From an uncultured Bacteroidota bacterium (GTDB lineage: Bacteria; Bacteroidota; Bacteroidia; NS11-12g; UBA9320), in NCBI GenBank assembly GCA_913056425.1, contig CAJXLR010000043.1, forward strand, positions 1 through 10,063: a stretch of DNA of 10,063 nucleotides. The letters run 5' to 3'. A program made the position numbers and the translations under genes. The notes beneath the pieces were generated by a model. The model saw nothing but the letters and a program-made list of their open reading frames with translations, was not told the origin of the DNA and ran no database searches. Below, in pieces: positions 1 through 6,157 of the stretch; the first letter of the stretch is position 1, and every line of letters begins with the position of its first letter.

Positions 1-2192
1 ATACCATCTCAGCCGAATACGTGGGTTGTGAGCCGGTAGTGCGCAACAACATCATGGTAACCAGTGGTAAAGAGGTGAACCTTGATATCGATATGGTTGA
101 GAAGGCCAACATGATGGGCGCTGCCGTAGTGCAACTCAAAAAGTCTAAGGTGCGGAGCAATAATGAAATGGTAACGGTGAGTGCCCGAAGTTTTGATGCT
201 GAAGAAGCCGAGCGATATCCGGGTTCTAGACAAGATCCGGCGCGTATGGCGCAGAACTATGCCGGGGTAGCCGGTACAGATGATCAGCGCAACGACATTG
301 TTGTGCGCGGAAACTCTCCCTTGGGTCTTTTGTGGCGTTTTGAAGGCGTGGATATCTTTAATCCAAGTCATTTCGCGGTTGCCGGAACAACGGGCGGACC
401 AATTAGCATGATTAACAATAAGCTAGTTGGAAGTTCGGATTTCATGACCAGTGCATTTCCGGCTGAGTACGGAAATGGTATCTCTGGTGTTTTTGACTTG
501 AACTTTAGAAACGGGAATTACAACAAAGCAGAATACAGTGCTCAGTTTGGTTTGTTCGGTACTGAGATTCAGGCGGAAGGGCCAATCAACAAGAAGAAAA
601 AATCATCCTACATATTCTCTTATCGATATGCAACCTTCGACATCTTTAGCGCGTTGAACATAGATCTCGGTACAGAGGCAGTGCCGAAGTATCAGGATTT
701 AAACTTCAAACTTAACTTCCCTCAGAAGAAGGGCAATTTTGCCATATTTGGCTTAGGTGGTCTGTCGTCAATCGATATCGTGTTTAGCGACGATACGGTA
801 CCGTCGAAGGAGTTGTATGGCCAGAAAGACCGAGATCAATATTTCAGAACCAATATGGGTGTTGTTGGAGCAACTTGGAGTCGACAACTTGCCGGAAAGA
901 AAACACTAGACGTTGTTGTAGCACATAACGTTCAGCAGATTCTTTCAGATCACAACAAGATTTTCCGCGACCCACTTGAGTACACCAGGGTAAACCTCGT
1001 GCCGGTTTCTCGAAGTGAAATGCTTCACGGAAAAACCACTGTTCATGCCTCACTGACCAAGAAATTTAGTGCGCGAAGCACAATCAAAGGTGGACTTATT
1101 GTCGATGGATACTTTATCAACTACTTGGATAGTGTCCAAGATGAACGAGATCTAACTAAACCGATGACGGAACTACTAAATGCTCAAAACCGACCGCTTA
1201 TGGCTCGCGCATATGGAAGTTGGAAATATCGAATTACTTCAATGCTTACGTTGAATGCCGGTTTGCACGCCATGCATTTTACCCAAAGCAATTCAAACCT
1301 AATCGAACCGAGAGTTGGAATTCGATGGAGACGCAGCGCAAACGAAACATTTGGTGCCGGATATGGTATGCACAGTCAAATTCAACCACTGTACGTATAC
1401 AATACCTTGTTCACCGATAGCGTGAGTAAAACGTACGACGCACACAATGCAGAATTAGGTCCAACGCGAAGTCACCACTTTGTGGTCTCATACCAACGTG
1501 TTGTGAAAAAGAATTTGAGGTTACGTGCCGAGGCGTATTATCAAACGCTGAACAATGTTCCGGTTGAAGTAGTTGCCAGCTCATTCTCTTTGCTAAACCA
1601 AGGGTCTGGTTTCGAACGTTTCTTCCCTGATGTGATGCAAAACACCGGAACTGGAGTAAACCAAGGAATCGAGCTAACGCTGGAAAAGTTCTTTACGAAC
1701 AACTACTATTTCATGAGTACGGCATCGGTTTACGATTCTAAATACAAAGGCAGCGATGGGATTGAGCGGAACACCGATTTTAACGGCAACTTCATTGTAA
1801 ACATGTTGGGTGGTTATGAGCTACGTTTCGGAGAAAAAGATAAAAATGCTTGGGTGTTTGGTACCAAGTATACGGTTGGTGGAGGCCGCAGATATTCACC
1901 TATCGATACCGCAGCTACACGTCTTGATGGAGCCAATGTTATCATAGTAGACTCGGAGCGAAACGAATTCCAGTACAGAAACTACAGCCGTTGGGACTTG
2001 AAACTGGGAGTCCGACTAAACACGAAAAAGGCAACACATGAGATCTCTATCGATGTTGCAAATGTTCTAGACACTAAAAACATTTTAAAAGAGAGCTATT
2101 TCGATGATCCTGAAAACCCGGGGTCTAAGATATTTGCGCTGGAATATCAATTAGGGCGGTTACCTAATTTCTGGTACAAGATTAATTTCTAA
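1..2192 (+). CDS. TonB-dependent outer-membrane receptor, 5'-truncated by window edge
   Basis: Outer-membrane importer powered by TonB/ExbBD; the substrate cannot be read from the sequence. The reading frame is open to the left edge (first whole codon at base 3), so the true start, signal peptide and most of an N-terminal carboxypeptidase-regulatory-like domain lie outside. About 729 residues are visible. The end of that domain comes first (VTSGKEVNLDI), then a possible Ton-box-like stretch (NEMVTVSA, about residue 55). The plug follows, with DIVVRGNSP and FEGVDIFNPSHF, and then a long beta-barrel of alternating aromatic strands ending in a terminal Phe (FWYKINF), the usual C-terminal signature for barrel assembly. 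The plug wording (GNSPLGLLWRFEGVDI, AFPAEYGNGISGVFDL) matches a large Bacteroidetes receptor family as I remember it. The stop overlaps the next ATG by one base (TAATG), so the downstream cupin is probably translationally coupled. No frameshift or internal stop is seen. Confidence 0.93.
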   Translation, partial: TISAEYVGCEPVVRNNIMVTSGKEVNLDIDMVEKANMMGAAVVQLKKSKVRSNNEMVTVSARSFDAEEAERYPGSRQDPARMAQNYAGVAGTDDQRNDIVVRGNSPLGLLWRFEGVDIFNPSHFAVAGTTGGPISMINNKLVGSSDFMTSAFPAEYGNGISGVFDLNFRNGNYNKAEYSAQFGLFGTEIQAEGPINKKKKSSYIFSYRYATFDIFSALNIDLGTEAVPKYQDLNFKLNFPQKKGNFAIFGLGGLSSIDIVFSDDTVPSKELYGQKDRDQYFRTNMGVVGATWSRQLAGKKTLDVVVAHNVQQILSDHNKIFRDPLEYTRVNLVPVSRSEMLHGKTTVHASLTKKFSARSTIKGGLIVDGYFINYLDSVQDERDLTKPMTELLNAQNRPLMARAYGSWKYRITSMLTLNAGLHAMHFTQSNSNLIEPRVGIRWRRSANETFGAGYGMHSQIQPLYVYNTLFTDSVSKTYDAHNAELGPTRSHHFVVSYQRVVKKNLRLRAEAYYQTLNNVPVEVVASSFSLLNQGSGFERFFPDVMQNTGTGVNQGIELTLEKFFTNNYYFMSTASVYDSKYKGSDGIERNTDFNGNFIVNMLGGYELRFGEKDKNAWVFGTKYTVGGGRRYSPIDTAATRLDGANVIIVDSERNEFQYRNYSRWDLKLGVRLNTKKATHEISIDVANVLDTKNILKESYFDDPENPGSKIFALEYQLGRLPNFWYKINF

Positions 2193-2602
2193 TGAAACAG
2201 ACACTATTCTTTTTAACTCTATTTACCTTGCTCGGAACCAAGGCTTATGCGCAGTTCCTCTCAAAGTCGGATTTAACTCCGGATTCAACCACGTATCCGA
2301 ATATTTACGTCAAGAAAATTCATACCGATGAACGCAGCAGTAGTTTCATCATTTGGGTGAAACAATCGGTACCACCGCACAAACATGTGGAGCATACCGA
2401 GGTAGTGACAGTATTGAGCGGAAAGGCAATTATGACATTAGGTGGTCAAACTCGAAAAATTAAAAAGGGAGATATCATTCTTATCCCGTTGGGTACAGAA
2501 CATTCAGTATTGACCAAGGGGCGGAAACCTCTGGTGGTTCTGTCTACTCAGTCACCTGAGTTTAAAGGCAAGGATAGGATTTGGATAAAGCCGCAAAGAT
2601 GA
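2192..2602 (+). CDS. secreted small cupin-domain protein
   Basis: A 136-residue single-domain cupin with a signal peptide (residues 1-20, cleavage expected at AYA|Q), so it should act in the periplasm. No lipobox cysteine follows. Both cupin motifs are intact. Motif 1 is PPHKHVEHTE (His63, His65, Glu70) followed by LSGKA, and motif 2 is GDIILIPLGTEH (His104), together giving the usual three-His/one-Glu metal site. The reaction is unknown: cupins of this size include dioxygenases, isomerases and simple ligand-binding proteins. The gene sits inside a coupled operon. Its ATG overlaps the receptor stop by one base, and its TGA overlaps the next ATG by four bases (ATGA). Its export suggests it handles or binds the compound imported by the upstream receptor before it reaches the cytoplasm; that is inference. 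Confidence 0.88.
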   Translation: MKQTLFFLTLFTLLGTKAYAQFLSKSDLTPDSTTYPNIYVKKIHTDERSSSFIIWVKQSVPPHKHVEHTEVVTVLSGKAIMTLGGQTRKIKKGDIILIPLGTEHSVLTKGRKPLVVLSTQSPEFKGKDRIWIKPQR

Positions 2603-3264
2603 CAACCGAAAACTTCATTCCGTTTGAATACGACCAGGTTGAGCAAAAGGAGTCCCTTGAGCGCGTTAAATCGTTTTACAGCGACATCAACAAGCGGCGA
2701 AGTTTGCGCGTGTTTTCGGACAAACCTGTTGACAGGGAAGTAATCGAATATGAGATTAAGTCGGCAGGCACGGCCCCTTCAGGAGCCCACAAACAGCCTT
2801 GGACATTTTGTGCGGTAAGCAATCCCGAAATCAAGGCGAAAATCCGTGAGGCGGCAGAAAAAGAGGAATATGAAAACTACCATGGTCGCATGAGTGAGGA
2901 CTGGCTCGAAGATCTCAAGGTCTTTGGTACAGATTGGAACAAACCATTTCTTGAAATAGCACCCTGGTTAATTATTGTCTTCCGAAAAACGTATGATCTC
3001 GAAGATGGCATAAAGTCTAAGAACTATTACGTTCAAGAATCTGTTGGCCTTGCAGCCGGTATGTTACTTACGGCAATCCACCGAGCTGGTCTGGTTTCTC
3101 TCACACATACTCCAAGCCCAATGAATTTCTTGTCGAAAGTTCTAAACCGACCCGAGAATGAAAAACCGTTTCTGTTGATCCCGGTTGGCTACCCGGCAGA
3201 TGATGCGGAAGTACCGGATATTCAACGCAAACCGCTTGAGGATATTTCGGTTTTTTACGAATGA
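2599..3264 (+). CDS. nitroreductase-fold flavoprotein, iodotyrosine deiodinase (IYD)-like
   Basis: A 221-residue FMN enzyme of the nitroreductase superfamily, cytoplasmic (no signal peptide). Start chosen at ATG 2599, which forms an ATGA overlap with the cupin stop; the in-frame TTG at 2581 lies within the cupin and is unlikely. RRS (residues 33-35) is the FMN-phosphate element, and AGTAPSGAHKQPWTF (56-70) is very close to the human IYD signature. The IYD lid triad that clamps the zwitterion of halotyrosines (human Glu157, Tyr161, Lys182) aligns without gaps to Glu90, Tyr94 and Lys115. Other shared blocks are RM..DWLEDLK, LVSLTHTPSP, PVGYP and VPD..RKPL. The known family reaction is reductive dehalogenation of iodo-, bromo- or chlorotyrosine. 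Whether halotyrosine is the substrate here is inference; a plain nitro- or quinone reductase is less likely given the lid. It is followed by an ATGA-coupled PLP enzyme. Confidence 0.88.
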   Translation: MTTENFIPFEYDQVEQKESLERVKSFYSDINKRRSLRVFSDKPVDREVIEYEIKSAGTAPSGAHKQPWTFCAVSNPEIKAKIREAAEKEEYENYHGRMSEDWLEDLKVFGTDWNKPFLEIAPWLIIVFRKTYDLEDGIKSKNYYVQESVGLAAGMLLTAIHRAGLVSLTHTPSPMNFLSKVLNRPENEKPFLLIPVGYPADDAEVPDIQRKPLEDISVFYE

Positions 3265-4142
3265 TGCGATTCGAAGAGCAAACACCCATTCATCAAATTC
3301 AATCGACCTTGTTCCGCAAGTTTGATGTCGACTTGTCGCTCAAACGAGATGATTTGATACATCCGTTTATCTCCGGTAATAAGTGGCGAAAGCTCAAGTA
3401 TAATCTGAGCGCGTTTGAGGAGTCTGGTTGCCGCGGTATAGCCACCTTCGGAGGTGCTTTTTCGAATCATTTAATTGCCACGGCGTGTCTTTGTGCAGGA
3501 GCCGGAATAAAATCAGTAGCCATTGTACGTGGTGATGAGCTCAGTCCGAAATCAAATTTTGTGTTGAGACTTTGCCACGAGTTCGGTATGGAGCTTCGTT
3601 TTGTCACTCGGGCTGAATATCGAGATAAAAGCAGTCTCGCCGGTAAACTTGCAGATGACGGATACTTTGTAATTCCTGAAGGCGGGGATAACGACCTTGG
3701 TGTGAGAGGCTGTGCTGAGATTGTGCCGAATCACGGTGTTGATTTTGATCACATCGTTGTTTCAATTGGCACGGGTACAACGTTCAAGGGGATTTTAAGC
3801 TCGGTAGGAGAATCAACACATGTGCATGGTGTCGCTGCCATTCGTGGAGCTGAAACGATGACGGAATCTATTCGCAAAGGATTTGATTCATCAAATTGGA
3901 CCGTACATAATCAATTTGCAGGTAAAGGATTTGGTAGCTTGGATGAAGACATCCTTCAGTTTGGTCGCAAACTTTGCGCTGAAACCGGGATTCTGTTTGA
4001 TCCGATTTACACCGCCAGGATGATGTGGGCGATTCACCAATTGCTCACGGCGGGCACAATTGACAGCGGGTCTAAAATTTTAGCAATTCATACAGGAGGA
4101 ATGACCGGTCTGCTGAGCGAATCTTGGAAAAATACCATATGA
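3261..4142 (+). CDS. PLP-dependent enzyme, ACC deaminase / D-cysteine desulfhydrase family
   Basis: A 293-residue fold-type II (tryptophan synthase beta-like) PLP enzyme, cytoplasmic. Lys41 in SGNKWRKLKY is the expected Schiff-base lysine. GGAFSNH (64-70) matches the substrate-carboxylate loop, IGTGTTFKG (169-177) the phosphate-binding Gly/Thr loop, and IHTGG (276-280) the C-terminal cofactor loop. Tyr250 (FDPIYTARMM) matches one active-site tyrosine of ACC deaminase. The second tyrosine, which I recall just before the HLGG motif, is not evident here (ILAIHTGG). A D-cysteine desulfhydrase or another D-/beta-substituted amino-acid lyase is therefore more likely than true ACC deaminase. Length is slightly below the family norm of about 300-340. 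The first ATG (3261) overlaps the deiodinase-like stop by four bases; a second ATG follows at once (3264) and either may be used. It is the last gene of the four-gene run. Confidence 0.87.
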   Translation: MMRFEEQTPIHQIQSTLFRKFDVDLSLKRDDLIHPFISGNKWRKLKYNLSAFEESGCRGIATFGGAFSNHLIATACLCAGAGIKSVAIVRGDELSPKSNFVLRLCHEFGMELRFVTRAEYRDKSSLAGKLADDGYFVIPEGGDNDLGVRGCAEIVPNHGVDFDHIVVSIGTGTTFKGILSSVGESTHVHGVAAIRGAETMTESIRKGFDSSNWTVHNQFAGKGFGSLDEDILQFGRKLCAETGILFDPIYTARMMWAIHQLLTAGTIDSGSKILAIHTGGMTGLLSESWKNTI

Positions 4143-4167
4143 AAAAAGCCCCCGATTTCGGAGGCTT
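4142..4167 (-). terminator. Rho-independent terminator for the downstream DUF1573 gene (- strand)
   Basis: Read on the minus strand, AAGCCTCCGA and TCGGGGGCTT pair as a 10-bp stem with one G-U wobble and an AA loop, running into six T. On the plus strand the same wobble becomes a C/A mismatch and the T tract is interrupted, so it should work mainly for the leftward DUF1573 gene. It directly abuts the plus-strand PLP gene stop, and might give that operon weak termination. Confidence 0.85.
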
Positions 4168-4193
4168 CACTCAGTTTTGTTTATCTGCCCTGC

Positions 4194-4670
4194 TTATTCA
4201 TGATCATGCCCTTCGTGCGGATCATGTTCTTCCGGAACATTCGGAATCACTTTTCCTTTTATGGTAATCAAATCCGGACTGAACTCGGAATTATAGGTAA
4301 CTTTTAGCGTCTTCGTTTGAGGACCCATTTTGTGCGCTGAATTAAAGGATACGACGATCTCGCCTGTATCACTGGGAGCAATGCTGTCGTACGACCATTT
4401 AGGTGCGGTACAGCCACAAGGGGTTGAAACATGTGCAATGACTAGTGGAGCAGAACCGTCGTTCACAAATTTGAACACATGGGTTACTTTTTCACCTTGT
4501 CGAATGGTTCCAAAATCCCATTCGTTTTCTTCAAACTTGATTTTTGGAGTACCTACCGGAGTAAGGCTAATTACCTTCTTTTCCTCCGCAGGTTCTGTGT
4601 TTAAGTCCTGAGCACTTACTGCTGTGGTTGTAATCAGGAAAGCCAATAGTGTTGTGTAAATTGTTCTCAT
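4194..4670 (-). CDS. secreted DUF1573 protein with histidine-rich tail
   Basis: A 158-residue exported protein of unknown function. The signal peptide is residues 1-20 (TTTAVSA|Q), and one Ig-like DUF1573 domain follows at about 43-141. Family hallmarks are DFGTIRQGEKVTHVFKFVNDG, the CGCTAPKW segment with two conserved cysteines (Cys85, Cys87), and IAPSDTGEI. It ends in an acidic, His-rich tail (residues 147-158; His149, 152, 155, 157) that its tandem paralogue lacks and that could bind a metal. Start taken as ATG 4670 because MRT begins a normal signal-peptide n-region; ATG 4676 two codons upstream is equally possible. It lies downstream of the paralogue on the same strand, but a strong terminator separates them and I see no clear TAnnTTTG element in the short gap, so its promoter is unresolved. 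It is followed by its own terminator. Confidence 0.88.
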   Translation of the reverse strand: MRTIYTTLLAFLITTTAVSAQDLNTEPAEEKKVISLTPVGTPKIKFEENEWDFGTIRQGEKVTHVFKFVNDGSAPLVIAHVSTPCGCTAPKWSYDSIAPSDTGEIVVSFNSAHKMGPQTKTLKVTYNSEFSPDLITIKGKVIPNVPEEHDPHEGHDHE

Positions 4671-4709
4671 ATACATTCTCGTTACCTAACAAGTTGCTAT
4701 AATAATGCC

Positions 4710-4741
4710 AAAAAAAACCCAGACTAAATAGCCTGGGTTTT
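4710..4741 (-). terminator. Rho-independent terminator after upstream DUF1573 gene (- strand)
   Basis: On the minus strand AAAACCCAG and CTGGGTTTT form a 9-bp stem around a 10-base loop (positions 4714-4722 and 4733-4741), followed by a run of eight T (4717-4710). It lies about 20 bases after the stop of the first DUF1573 gene and before the second, so the two paralogues are at least partly separate transcription units. Confidence 0.85.
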
Positions 4742-4760
4742 ATCAATTCTTATTGTTTGA

Positions 4761-5210
4761 TTATTGTGGATTTGCTTGTACCGGTGATGGTGTTTCAGCC
4801 GGTGCGCTTTGTACAGTTCCACGGATGGTCAGGTACTGAGTTGCATCTCCTTCGGTTCCGTTGTACTTCACAGTAATCGTTTTTGTGAAGTTACCCGGAC
4901 GACCTTTTGAGTTGTAAATCGCCGTGATTTCACCAGTTTGACCCGGTGCTACAGGTTCTTTTGTCCATTTTGGAGTTGTACAACCACAAGAGGCGCGAAC
5001 AGAGTTCAACACCAATGGCTCATCGCCTTCGTTAGTAAACGTAAAGGTAATGGTAGCTTGTGTTCCTTCTTTGATTGTTCCGAAGTTGTGTTCAGTCTTC
5101 TCAAATTTAATCTTAGCTCCAGATCCTTCGCCGGTTGCTGTGGTCTCTTGAGCTGAAGTGAAAGCTACAAATCCTATAGCCATTAACAGAGTGACAAATG
5201 TTCGTTTCAT
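4761..5210 (-). CDS. secreted DUF1573 protein
   Basis: A 149-residue exported protein, the upstream member of a tandem DUF1573 pair. The signal peptide is residues 1-20 (VAFTSA|Q), and the domain covers about 33-133 with NFGTIKEGTQATITFTFTNEG, CGCTTPKW (Cys75, Cys77) and VAPGQTGEI. The C-terminus is Pro/Ala/Gln-rich with no histidines. By-eye alignment with the neighbour gives roughly 46 identities over about 99 domain positions, consistent with an old tandem duplication. The family is common in Bacteroidetes and related to ASPM/SPD-2/Hydin-like Ig folds; its molecular role is not established. Start is ATG 5210. An in-frame TTG at 5246 overlaps the promoter -7 element and is rejected. It has its own clear promoter and a terminator. 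The enoyl-CoA hydratase gene ends about 90 bases upstream without an obvious terminator, so read-through is possible. Confidence 0.9.
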   Translation of the reverse strand: MKRTFVTLLMAIGFVAFTSAQETTATGEGSGAKIKFEKTEHNFGTIKEGTQATITFTFTNEGDEPLVLNSVRASCGCTTPKWTKEPVAPGQTGEITAIYNSKGRPGNFTKTITVKYNGTEGDATQYLTIRGTVQSAPAETPSPVQANPQ

Positions 5211-5243
5211 AATGTTGTTCTTGTCGTGTTTTATTTTACGTAT

Positions 5244-5275
5244 CAAAATTACTTGTTCGCCATATCTAAAACAAA
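5244..5275 (-). promoter_or_regulatory. Bacteroidetes-type promoter for the upstream DUF1573 gene
   Basis: On the minus strand TTTG (5275-5272), a 20-base spacer and TAATTTTG (5251-5244) match the Bacteroidetes sigma consensus of a TTTG -33 box and a TAnnTTTG -7 box. Transcription would start near 5237-5240, leaving a leader of about 30 bases before ATG 5210. This is the most complete promoter in the window. Confidence 0.75.
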
Positions 5276-5287
5276 TGGCGTGCCATT
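5274..5287. repeat. 14-bp inverted repeat overlapping the -33 box
   Basis: AATGGC-GT-GCCATT is a perfect 6-bp inverted repeat with a 2-base centre. It overlaps the -33 element of the DUF1573 promoter and lies 14 bases past the enoyl-CoA hydratase stop. The spacer is too short for an RNA hairpin, so a protein-binding operator is the more natural reading, though a chance occurrence is possible. Confidence 0.35.
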
Positions 5288-5300
5288 ATTGACATCTCAT

Positions 5301-6077
5301 TTACTTGCGAAAGTTTGTCTTTCGCTTTTCTAAAAAGGCAGACGTACCTTCAACAAAATCGGTTGTCTGGAAGCACTCGCCAAATTTTGTAATCTCGGTC
5401 CTCATACCATCTGCCTCTTGATCGAAGAACGCATTTACACAAGCGATTGTTTCACCGATTGCTCGTGGCGACTTCTTCGAAACCTTTTGAATGATTGATG
5501 TGGCAAAAGAAATCAATTCATTTTGCTCGACTACATGATTAACCAACCCAAGGCTTTTAGCTTCGTCCGCTCCAACCATATCGGCTGTAGTAAGCAGTTC
5601 CATGGCTTTCCCTTTGCCGATTAGTTGTACCATGCGCTGTGTGCCACCATAACCCGGAATTAATCCGAGATTCACTTCCGGTTGACCAAAACGGGCGTTC
5701 GGAGAAGCAACACGTAAATGACAAGCCATTGCCAATTCACAGCCTCCGCCTAACGCAAAACCGTTGACAGCAGCAATAACTAGTTTTGGTGAGCGTTCTA
5801 CCGTATTCATCACTTCATGTCCGTCGGCACTTAGTTTTTGACCTTCTGCTACGGAAAAGTTTTTAAACTCTGCGATATCCGCACCTGCGGCAAATGCTTT
5901 CTCCCCAATACCGGTGATGATTATTCCGTGTACATCGTCATCCGAATTACCGGCTTCAACTGCAGATTTAACTTCTTGCAACAGCTGAGCGTTCAGCGCA
6001 TTCATTTTTTCTGGACGGTTGATCGTGATAATTTGTACGTTATCGTCAACCGAGGTTGTTATGTATTGATATTGCAT
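5301..6077 (-). CDS. enoyl-CoA hydratase (crotonase family)
   Basis: A 258-residue cytoplasmic crotonase-fold enzyme, expected to add water across trans-2-enoyl-CoA in fatty-acid or branched-chain amino-acid oxidation. AFAAGADIAEF (61-71) and NGFALGGGCELAMAC (105-119) form the oxyanion hole. The two catalytic acids of true hydratases (rat Glu144 and Glu164) are both present, twenty residues apart, as Glu114 (GGGCE) and Glu134 (GQPEVNLG, followed by IPGYGGTQR). This argues against methylmalonyl-CoA decarboxylase or isomerase members, which lack one or both. Start MQYQYI (6077) fits the family N-terminus (M-x-Y-x-x-I). ATG 6089, four codons upstream, lies 6 bases after a TAnnTTTG box and would be a leaderless start. 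The TTG at 6098 is inside that box and rejected. Divergent from the methylmalonyl-CoA mutase, suggesting shared control of acyl-CoA metabolism. Acyl-chain preference cannot be read. Confidence 0.93.
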   Translation of the reverse strand: MQYQYITTSVDDNVQIITINRPEKMNALNAQLLQEVKSAVEAGNSDDDVHGIIITGIGEKAFAAGADIAEFKNFSVAEGQKLSADGHEVMNTVERSPKLVIAAVNGFALGGGCELAMACHLRVASPNARFGQPEVNLGLIPGYGGTQRMVQLIGKGKAMELLTTADMVGADEAKSLGLVNHVVEQNELISFATSIIQKVSKKSPRAIGETIACVNAFFDQEADGMRTEITKFGECFQTTDFVEGTSAFLEKRKTNFRK

Positions 6078-6095
6078 GGCTCCAATCATAAGGCA

Positions 6096-6103
6096 CAAAA
6101 ATA
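6096..6103 (-). promoter_or_regulatory. -7 element (TAnnTTTG) for enoyl-CoA hydratase
   Basis: TATTTTTG on the minus strand matches the Bacteroidetes -7 consensus exactly. Six bases separate it from ATG 6089, so the transcript would begin at or within a few bases of that ATG, 12-14 bases before the alternative ATG 6077. No convincing TTG -33 box is seen at the expected distance. Confidence 0.6.
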
Positions 6104-6144
6104 CGATGCTCTGGTTACTGAACAGACTAATCCTGCCGGTTGTT

Positions 6145-6152
6145 TACTTTTG
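6145..6152 (+). promoter_or_regulatory. -7 element (TAnnTTTG) for the mutase, probable leaderless start
   Basis: TACTTTTG matches the Bacteroidetes -7 consensus and ends only five bases before ATG 6158. Transcription from such a box normally starts a few bases downstream, so the mRNA would have no or almost no 5' leader. There is no Shine-Dalgarno and no convincing -33 box. The divergent -7 element for the hydratase is 41 bases away on the other strand. Confidence 0.6.
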
Positions 6153-6157
6153 CGGAA

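Noticed and set aside
21..23. GTG as start codon of the TonB-dependent receptor
   Set aside because: The frame is open to the window edge and the residues just upstream and downstream continue a carboxypeptidase-regulatory-like domain, so the gene starts outside the window.
4677..4709. Promoter for the distal DUF1573 gene
   Set aside because: A TTGGCA followed 17 bases later by TAGGTA is visible on the minus strand, but it fits the wrong sigma consensus for this phylum and the -10 match is poor.
5211..5246. N-terminal extension of the upstream DUF1573 protein from TTG 5246
   Set aside because: The TTG is part of the -7 box (5244-5251), so it would not be in the transcript; a clean signal peptide starts at 5210.
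6115..6132. Imperfect dyad between the divergent promoters (TTACTG ... CAGACTAA)
   Set aside because: The arms match only with a gap, leaving a 3-bp perfect core, which is too weak to call an operator.
6140..6142. TTG start for the mutase
   Set aside because: It lies upstream of and reads through the TAnnTTTG promoter box; ATG 6158 fits the promoter and the family.
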